Assembly (NCBI GenBank): GCA_964584775.1
Contig: CAZPBC010000050.1
Span: forward strand, 1 to 13,680
DNA length: 13,680 nt
DNA from: CAZPBC01 sp964584775
Lineage (GTDB): Bacteria; Chlamydiota; Chlamydiia; Chlamydiales; SLFE01
Reading direction: 5' to 3'
Position numbers and translations under genes: made by a program. How positions within the stretch are numbered: the first letter of the stretch is position 1; each line of letters begins with the position of its first letter. The notes under the pieces were generated by a model. That model saw nothing but the letters and a program-made list of their open reading frames with translations, was not told the DNA's origin and did not search any database. Below are positions 8,801 to 13,680 of this stretch, in pieces.

Positions 8801-9723
8801 GCACGCTTCATCAAGTCGACGTAGAAGGCAGGAGGAAGCTTATTTTTCTCAAATTCCCGCAAGAGGAGAGCGAAGGCCTCTCTTTCTCTACGGCGGTCGA
8901 TCAGGATGTTGAGCTCAAGCTCGACAGCCTTCGGCTTTTCGCGGTCTTCCTTGCTGAGGAGGCCGAGCATGAACTCTGCTTCAGGAATGTATCCAGCATT
9001 CGCAAATTTGATTCCAAGGTTGACGACTGTATTCAAATCTGGGTGCTTGCCAACATAGGCAGAAGCGATCAGAAAGGCTTCTAGCTTTTTGTTGTGGTTG
9101 ATGAGGAAGTCAGTGGTGAAGTAGACCGTCTCTTCATCGAAATCTTCCGGCTTATAACGCTCTAGGAGACGGTCGATGATGTTGAGAGCCACTCCTGGCT
9201 CGCCCTTCGCTGCATAGAGTTGGGCAAGGGTGCGGTAGTCAGCGATCGTTGCCGCCTGCTCTTCAATCAGCGTATTGAGCGCTCCCATCTGACTTTTGGG
9301 ATTGTTCATATCCGCGTAGAGCTGCTTCAGCTCCAGGAGGACCTCGGTGGAAGGGTTGAGGCGGTAGATTTCTTCTAAGTTTTGGAGGTAATCGAAGGGA
9401 CGGCCTGCTTTATCATAAAGAGTACCGAGGTATTCTCTTGCATCGAGAGAGTCTTGATGTTCTTTGACATACTCTTCAACAGATTGAATCGCTTCAAGGT
9501 CGTTGGCAAACTCCAAGTCGAGCCAGACTTTTGGAATCAGGACCTCTCTTCCCTTTTCTCCAGCAAGAAAGAGCTCCTTAAACGATTTCGCAGAGCGGTC
9601 ATATTGCTGATCGTAGAAGTACATCCATGCGAGGTCCTGGCGTCTAGGAAAGAGCAAGAAGATCAGAAACAGCCCTAGGGCTGCGAAGAAGGAGACGACA
9701 ATATAGTAGGTCCTGCGATTCAT
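5824..9723 (-). CDS. pelB: PelB, periplasmic TPR scaffold with outer-membrane export porin
   Basis: A 1299-residue protein with PelB architecture (Pseudomonas PelB is 1193). One membrane helix at about 7-26 is followed by an RR anchor. A very long helical region (about 30-995) is built of TPR-like repeats, clearest at 732-768 (LGTLAQELDLFDQAELAYQR, then AVNPEDADALKGIGM). From about W1002 the pattern changes to alternating aromatic/polar strands with tyrosine-rich turns, a beta-barrel of about 295 residues ending in ...IRMNY, the terminal aromatic typical of BAM-assembled barrels. The barrel exports Pel across the outer membrane; the TPRs bind PelA and guide the polymer. All seven cysteines lie at 786, 818, 882, 883, 930, 968 and 1234, none in the first 785 residues. 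The ATG at 9723 lacks a strong Shine-Dalgarno, but an in-frame stop lies upstream and no other start keeps the membrane helix. There is no pelC between this gene and pelD. Confidence 0.93.
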   Translation of the reverse strand: MNRRTYYIVVSFFAALGLFLIFLLFPRRQDLAWMYFYDQQYDRSAKSFKELFLAGEKGREVLIPKVWLDLEFANDLEAIQSVEEYVKEHQDSLDAREYLGTLYDKAGRPFDYLQNLEEIYRLNPSTEVLLELKQLYADMNNPKSQMGALNTLIEEQAATIADYRTLAQLYAAKGEPGVALNIIDRLLERYKPEDFDEETVYFTTDFLINHNKKLEAFLIASAYVGKHPDLNTVVNLGIKFANAGYIPEAEFMLGLLSKEDREKPKAVELELNILIDRRREREAFALLLREFEKNKLPPAFYVDLMKRAKEREYKEVVDKMFDVLNFDDISDRQMITMIDLFLSRGDVEDAKRLENNLGEEYLETHPVFRIGLMFLTEGKKNALEELKLDKDFTVDERLELARLVSSVNRSLAVTLLEPVTSLESVDPDLLDSVGELYIELGLTDRFENMLADYEIPPGFRRSTYLRAQTYVLAARGESDELFRRLQAYDLGNSDTLRTLFIIAERNQHPELELRIARALVSKREAPVDELLLARAYAANGKTQKALEIVRKIEKQGINVQDTYFYVYMLGAKSNETYLGELNEFIDRAIQQKVGEKKLRQYAFTLVDHKFKPEAEKILVVTAKGKPFESGDTQTLLDIWGKELTPKQMDWVVTEATGTEGDDLAGWVGYLLYNGHPAEAATIAAGSDWKHPEVAFLYIEALQLSNQRDKLATVLTELIDSDVQDVSLLKLGTLAQELDLFDQAELAYQRVLAVNPEDADALKGIGMTTFVRSRYWQSLDYFERYLCTDNPDYLGYYYTGEIYWLYQHYKVAQMRFYPCAMQMLLEKEELNVYQKATLAQLYFRMRDPGTAILLYHEILEEQPHNVAFLTEFANMFIDLEKWCCAEEMLNRIDMSKETELDEHSRYLLERNADIARFRLYKTMREFRTANCFVNHLLEKYPDEPRIVGLKGEIEREIGHDYTAMDWFECAHEMDPDNDVFPQQWRDVLYDHYSFLQADREDLWSGSFQYESRYNVIWQQNLNRHVAVRFGVGTDEMRLFNAVNFWNSTNFKFWDARVRGEVAANAKFKNGVEAEVSAYFSHQTPGAGLYLYRKDSLGDAWARIRYHHATWDFTQTIIWHGVEDRFQLMRTLNFKQYLTLFGGGGPVWYHLKDVQNAAATYVVQAGLFYRIPRYTRLVYGLGQDGDIFFNYALDAQYVASLKRIINNVGQIVTPMDIQSRETHTMSLLIIKPFTRCFRFEGLFGGSYDRLSDGPVVPIWGASFFAGRKGHVEAALEYLHTRSTQFADESRDRVIGTIRMNY

Positions 9724-9743
9724 CCGCTGTCTTGTGTTAAGTA

Positions 9744-9762
9744 GGGACTTCTTTCTCGTCCC
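9744..9762 (-). other. Small hairpin in the 91-nt spacer between the second pelA and pelB
   Basis: The spacer 9724-9814 is the only true gap in the operon. It contains GGGAC/GTCCC arms (9758-9762 and 9744-9748) around a 9-nt loop, some 20 nt before the pelB start. There is no T tract, so it is not an intrinsic terminator. TTGACC just upstream resembles a -35 box, but I see no matching -10 hexamer, so I call no promoter. It could mark an mRNA processing or stability point that sets PelB levels apart from PelA, or be chance, as a 5-bp stem is weak. Confidence 0.22.
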
Positions 9763-9814
9763 AATTCAGGTCAATGCAATCGGTTTTGTGCTATCTAAAT
9801 TGTAAATAAATATT

Positions 9815-12067
9815 TCACGACTTTTTCACAATCTTTATTCGTAAAGGGCCTGTATCTTCTTGAGGAAGAGAGAATTCGAGTTGCTGGTTTTCAGATTTAA
9901 AGGTGACAGGCTGTCCCCCATCGAGGGATAATAGATACTCTCCCTCCTCGGGAACATTCCAACACATCTCAAGGGGGCCGTGACCCATGACATCAAACTC
10001 AATACCCCGGTCGACCTGCTCGATATTCTTCATCTGCCACCGGCTTTGGATCAGGTAGTAGTGAGGCTCCCTTGGTTCGTCTTCAATGACTTCCAGATCT
10101 TTGAGGGCAATCACTGGCTCTTTCACTCCGGGATCAAGTGCAGCGTACAAACTGCCTTGGTAGTGCACTTGGCCAATGACTCCTTCGGATTTGGCGAAGT
10201 CCACTCCCTTGGCCACAGCATAATCAAAGCGGATGGTTTGGAGGTCTCCCCGGTCTTCGACCATCCACGAATCTTTCCCCATCTCACTCATTTTCAGTGT
10301 GTAAAAGCCTTGTGCTAGCATAGAGTATTCGCTCGCAAAGATAGGGATGATCTCTTGAGAACGGATATAGGCAATGTTTTTCAGCACCGCTCGAAGGCCG
10401 GGTGTGCGCTCGGCACTATAGACGTGGTAGTAGAGGTTCATCGGTTTGATACGGATGGGAAACTCCGTGTTTTTTAGCGTTTCGACTAACAGATTGAAGG
10501 CGTAAAAGTCATCTTCCCAGTAGTCCGTATAGGTGTTCTCATTACTATTGGAGGAATAGATCTGCCAGAGATCCTTCACTTGTCGTCCAAGAGGCATCAC
10601 CCAAGCATAGGAGTCAAATTTGGTGTCGAAACGGGTGTCTCCCCCATTAATATTCGGAATTCCTGCATCTGCAACTTTTTTGACAGCGGCATAGAAGGGG
10701 CGACAGTCTCCACTCCATAGGTAGGCCTTCACTTTTTTCTCACTGTCTGCTTTCTTATTAATCAGTGAAACCGCCCCCTCAACCTCTCGATCTAACTCAA
10801 AGGGTTTTCTTGCGTAAGCACGAGGCATATCGTAGATCTCGTTTAGCTGCTTGAGCTGGTTGGGGTTATATTGAGTACGGTGCGACTCTGTCACATTCGG
10901 ATCATCACTTCCCACAAAGAGCTTCATCCAGGCGACAGCCCCAGCACCCATCCAGGTCCCGTTCGGATAGAGATGGAGATAGGGATACTCATCTTGAGGC
11001 ACGTAGTTTTTGAAGAAAGCCCAATCAAAGGGGTGTGAGAAGGTGTGGCAACCTAGCTCGACATTTTCTAACTCCACTATCTCTTTCAGGCAGGGAATAC
11101 TCTTCTTCGTTCCTGCCCATTGAAAGTCGATCTCTGCACCCACAGGGCCAACGGTGAAGGCTAGATCAGAGTAGGGCTCAAGGACTTCATTCAAAAGCAC
11201 TCGAGCAGCAATGGCGTGGGTATTGCGGTATTTACGGATATAGACATAGTTGTTCCACCCATCTCCATCGATGTGGCTATAAAAAATCCGTCGTCCAAAT
11301 AGAGTGGTCGTATCGGGGCGGGGTCTTCCCTCGAGCCCCAAGGCCTTTTCAAAAAAATCAAAAGGGTTGAAATACCAGGCACGAGCCGCTTTACCGACAC
11401 GGAACCGCCAGTAAATCGGATAGTTTGCTGCCACATAGGAGCCTCTCTCACCAATCCCGACCAACACCGAGTCCGTTTCCGTGTTATCTTTTTGACGGAC
11501 CATCAGGCAGGGGTCGATCGTGTTGCCGAGCTTCACCATCCTCAAATAGGTCGGTAGCACCTCAGGGTAGTGACGTTCAAAATGGAAGAGCTCAGGACAG
11601 TTGTAGATGAGATTGGAGTCGTACGTGGTCGAGATCCATTCGGTCGTGTCCTTCAGTCCTAGTTTTTTCCAAAAATCGTTCCTTTCATTGATATCGATCT
11701 CGAACGTCTTTCCTTCAAAGGGAATCAATCCCATGGCGATGTACTTCTTCCCCGCGTCGACCATCTTCGACGCCCATCTCAAAAACTTCTCAGCGATCTC
11801 CTTATCTTCAAATTTCCAGTCATAGGACCAAACAATCACACCCAACACATCGGGGTCGTCCATCGCATCAGGTAACTCCCCACAAATATCGACGTAGTTA
11901 AGCTTGATTCCAAGATGGTTGAGGGGCATCTCAGCAGCTTGGTGGATCACCGTCTCTTCGATATCCTTAGAGTCGTGCGAATCGTAGATGGCAATCATCG
12001 TCCGTGGCAACTCTTCAGCAAAGAGCGGCAGGAAGGTAAGTGAGAGTAGTAGGACAATTCTTCTCAA
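9815..12067 (-). CDS. pelA: PelA-type polysaccharide deacetylase, second copy, without hydrolase domain
   Basis: A 750-residue secreted protein. A short signal peptide (1-17, MRRIVLLLSL..., likely cleaved after LFA) precedes a Rossmann-like domain (about 20-240) resembling the middle domain of PelA (AEMPLNHLG at 45-53). The deacetylase domain (about 255-560) carries the metal and catalytic motif HIDGDGW (265-271; D267 and D269 match PelA D528 and D530) and H341/H345 in HTFSHPF. Other conserved stretches are WSGDC (451-455), NGGDTRFDTKF (474-484) and SNSNENTYTDYW (506-517). A C-terminal beta-rich domain (about 610-750) contains HGPLEMCWNVP. Pseudomonas PelA has 948 residues and an extra N-terminal GalNAc hydrolase domain; this protein starts right at the middle domain and so lacks it. 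It should remove N-acetyl groups from Pel in the periplasm. The TTG start at 12067 overlaps the preceding stop (TTGA) and has AGGAG nine bases upstream. It is a paralogue of the adjacent upstream gene. Confidence 0.92.
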   Translation of the reverse strand: MRRIVLLLSLTFLPLFAEELPRTMIAIYDSHDSKDIEETVIHQAAEMPLNHLGIKLNYVDICGELPDAMDDPDVLGVIVWSYDWKFEDKEIAEKFLRWASKMVDAGKKYIAMGLIPFEGKTFEIDINERNDFWKKLGLKDTTEWISTTYDSNLIYNCPELFHFERHYPEVLPTYLRMVKLGNTIDPCLMVRQKDNTETDSVLVGIGERGSYVAANYPIYWRFRVGKAARAWYFNPFDFFEKALGLEGRPRPDTTTLFGRRIFYSHIDGDGWNNYVYIRKYRNTHAIAARVLLNEVLEPYSDLAFTVGPVGAEIDFQWAGTKKSIPCLKEIVELENVELGCHTFSHPFDWAFFKNYVPQDEYPYLHLYPNGTWMGAGAVAWMKLFVGSDDPNVTESHRTQYNPNQLKQLNEIYDMPRAYARKPFELDREVEGAVSLINKKADSEKKVKAYLWSGDCRPFYAAVKKVADAGIPNINGGDTRFDTKFDSYAWVMPLGRQVKDLWQIYSSNSNENTYTDYWEDDFYAFNLLVETLKNTEFPIRIKPMNLYYHVYSAERTPGLRAVLKNIAYIRSQEIIPIFASEYSMLAQGFYTLKMSEMGKDSWMVEDRGDLQTIRFDYAVAKGVDFAKSEGVIGQVHYQGSLYAALDPGVKEPVIALKDLEVIEDEPREPHYYLIQSRWQMKNIEQVDRGIEFDVMGHGPLEMCWNVPEEGEYLLSLDGGQPVTFKSENQQLEFSLPQEDTGPLRIKIVKKS

Positions 12068-13680
12068 CCGACTTTTCTCCTCGACTTAGCTTTCGAAATC
12101 TTCACCGGCAAAGCCTCTTTTTGTAGTAGGGGAACCTTGAAATTGAGTTGTTGGTATGCCACCCCCACCCTGAAGGGTTTAGCGCTTCCAATCTGGACTT
12201 CATACTCTCCATTTTCGGGAGCATTCCAGCTCATTTCCAAAGGACCGTACCCACTCGCTTCAAAGCTCAAGCTGGTTCCTTCTTCTTTTATCTGGGTGAC
12301 TTTCCAGCTGCTGCTTCTCAGATAAAAACGCTCTTCTTGTGGTTCGACCTTCAGCACATCCAAGCTGGTGAGCGCCACTTCTGGCTCTCCCACTTCGGGA
12401 TCTAAGAAAACATAAAGGCTTCCCTGGTAGTGTCGCTGCCCCAAAACACCCACAGAGCGCGAAAAGTCCACAGCCTGGTCCGCGGCGTGATCAAAGCGCA
12501 CCGTTTGCAGCGAGTTGCGATCTAAAATTTTCACGCGTCCTTCTCCCAAATCAACCAGCCTCGCTGTAAAAAACCCTTCTACGATTTCACTATACTCTCG
12601 AGCGTGGATGGGGAACATTTCCTGAGACTTGGCATATTCTATATTTTGCTTCACCGCATTGAGGCCTGGAAGTTTTTCTGCAGAGTAGACGTGGTAGTAG
12701 ATGTTCATCGGCTTCACGCGGATGGGAGACTCGGTGTTTTCGAACGTCTCTGGAAGCATGTTAAAGGCGTGGAAATTGTCTCTCCAATAATCGGTGTAGG
12801 TGTTTTCGTTGCTATTGGAGGAGTAGACTTGAAGCTCTCCGTCCAGTTCCCGAGCCAAGGGAGTCACCCAAGAATAGGAGTTAAACTTCGTATCGAAACG
12901 GGAGTCTCCCCCATTGAGGTTACAAATCCCCTCTTTTTTCACTTCTGCAAGCGCCTCTTTAAAGGGAAGGCAGTCCCCCGACCAGAGATAGAGAGAGACT
13001 TTCTTCTTTCCCTCTACCAGTTTGTTGGTCTCCTCGACAGATCCATGCACCTCGAGGGGAAGACTAAAGGGTTTTTTCGCATAAGCTCTAGGAACATCGT
13101 ATTCCTCATTATAGAGATGCAGGTCCTTTGGTTCCGAGGGAGCATACTCCTCTTCGACAATTGTATCGTCATAGCCGCCCATGTGCACGCGCATCCAAGC
13201 AACAACTCCTCTTCCAAGCCAAGACCCTTTGGGGTAAAGGTGTGCGAAGGGGTACTCGTCATGTGGGTGGTAGTGTCTAAAAAACCCCCAAGCAAAGGGG
13301 TGAGTAAAAGAGTGCGAGGCAAGTTCCACTTGAGGAAGGTCCGCGATTTCTTTAAGGACTTGTAAGCTCTCTTCATTGCCATACCAACTGGGATCCACAT
13401 CGGCCGTGATGGGTCCTACGGTGACAGGAAGTTCTGGGTGAGCTTTCAGAATCTCATCGAGGAGAACTTTTGCTGAAATGGCATGCTCATCCTTATACTC
13501 ATGGATTTCGCTCCGGCTATTCCACCCATCTCCATCAATGTGACTGTAGTAGATACGCCTTCCATTTAGTGTGGTCGTATCGAGCCTCGCCATCCCCTCT
13601 AAACCAAACGCTTTTTCAAAAAAGGCGAAGGGATTGATATACCAGCCTCTTTTTGCGGTTTCATTGCCATAAACCCAATA
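12064..13680 (-). CDS. pelA: PelA-type polysaccharide deacetylase, first copy (5' end beyond the window)
   Basis: The frame is open to the right edge, giving 538 visible residues. An internal ATG at 13593 is not the real start, because the 29 codons before it (ending NPFAFFEKAFGLEG) align with residues 234-247 of the second copy. The visible part covers the end of the Rossmann-like domain, the whole deacetylase domain and the C-terminal beta domain. Numbering from the edge, HIDGDGW begins at H47 (metal and catalytic D49 and D51) and the histidine pair in HSFTHPF is H123/H127. WSGDC, NGGDSRFDTKF and SNSNENTYTDYW are also kept. All key residues are present, so it is probably active. Similarity to the second copy runs end to end, roughly half identical by eye, indicating an old tandem duplication. 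Differences include a basic C-terminal tail (KAKSRRKVG) whose codons carry the ribosome site for the next gene. Whether an N-terminal hydrolase domain exists cannot be seen. Confidence 0.9.
   Translation of the reverse strand, partial: YWVYGNETAKRGWYINPFAFFEKAFGLEGMARLDTTTLNGRRIYYSHIDGDGWNSRSEIHEYKDEHAISAKVLLDEILKAHPELPVTVGPITADVDPSWYGNEESLQVLKEIADLPQVELASHSFTHPFAWGFFRHYHPHDEYPFAHLYPKGSWLGRGVVAWMRVHMGGYDDTIVEEEYAPSEPKDLHLYNEEYDVPRAYAKKPFSLPLEVHGSVEETNKLVEGKKKVSLYLWSGDCLPFKEALAEVKKEGICNLNGGDSRFDTKFNSYSWVTPLARELDGELQVYSSNSNENTYTDYWRDNFHAFNMLPETFENTESPIRVKPMNIYYHVYSAEKLPGLNAVKQNIEYAKSQEMFPIHAREYSEIVEGFFTARLVDLGEGRVKILDRNSLQTVRFDHAADQAVDFSRSVGVLGQRHYQGSLYVFLDPEVGEPEVALTSLDVLKVEPQEERFYLRSSSWKVTQIKEEGTSLSFEASGYGPLEMSWNAPENGEYEVQIGSAKPFRVGVAYQQLNFKVPLLQKEALPVKISKAKSRRKVG
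12077..12081 (-). promoter_or_regulatory. Ribosome binding site for the second pelA, TTG start
   Basis: AGGAG lies nine bases before the TTG at 12067-12065, within the codons for the SRRKVG tail of the upstream gene. The TTG shares bases with the upstream TGA stop (TTGA). Only this start keeps the signal peptide MRRIVLLLS; the next in-frame ATG, at residue 24, would lose it. The geometry suits termination-reinitiation coupling and therefore linked amounts of the two deacetylases. Confidence 0.72.

Noticed and set aside
9764..9800. A possible internal promoter before pelB (TTGACC)
   Set aside because: No acceptable -10 hexamer lies 16-18 nt downstream, and the genes on both sides are clearly co-directional parts of one pathway.
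13591..13593. The ATG at 13593 as the start of the first pelA
   Set aside because: The frame continues upstream to the window edge and those codons align with the second copy; there is also no signal peptide after this ATG.
1..13680. CRISPR arrays, tRNA or rRNA genes, insertion sequences, prophage or attachment sites
   Set aside because: I saw no regularly spaced repeats, cloverleaf-like segments, transposase motifs or terminal inverted repeats. The only long repeat is the diverged pelA pair.

Overview
The window is almost entirely one leftward (minus-strand) operon for the cationic exopolysaccharide Pel, a partly de-N-acetylated GalNAc/GalN polymer used as biofilm matrix. In transcription order, right to left, it holds a first PelA-type deacetylase cut by the right window edge, a second complete PelA-type deacetylase, PelB (TPR scaffold plus outer-membrane barrel), PelD, PelE, PelF (glycosyltransferase) and PelG (inner-membrane transporter-like protein). 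Apart from the doubled pelA and the missing pelC, the order matches the canonical pelABCDEFG operon.

The host is a diderm (Gram-negative-type) bacterium: PelB ends in a beta-barrel of about 300 residues with a C-terminal aromatic residue, and the complete PelA copy has a signal peptide. Base composition is near half GC. TTG and GTG start candidates occur, and Shine-Dalgarno sites are purine-rich. The sequence alone does not fix the phylum. Cysteines clustered in periplasmic PelB and an SH3-ligand-like proline tail at the left edge would suit a host-associated lineage, but this is only a hint.

Layout: positions 1-279 are an open plus-strand frame, possibly the 3' end of an unrecognised gene, followed by possible stem-loops (273-320) and a plus-strand terminator (341-372). 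Positions 402-13680 are the pel genes. They are tightly packed: overlaps of 4, 8 and 13 nt, and gaps of 6 and 13 nt. The only real gap is 91 nt between the second pelA and pelB. The operon promoter and the start of the first pelA lie beyond the right edge.

Inferred division of labour: PelF (cytoplasm) polymerises sugar-nucleotide precursors. PelD, PelE and PelG form the inner-membrane synthase/export complex. The PelA proteins deacetylate the chain in the periplasm. PelB's TPR domain guides it and its barrel exports it.

Departures from the Pseudomonas model are the most interesting content: tandem deacetylase paralogues, at least one lacking the N-terminal glycoside hydrolase domain; no pelC between pelB and pelD; and a PelD whose C-terminal domain lacks a recognisable RxxD c-di-GMP binding site.
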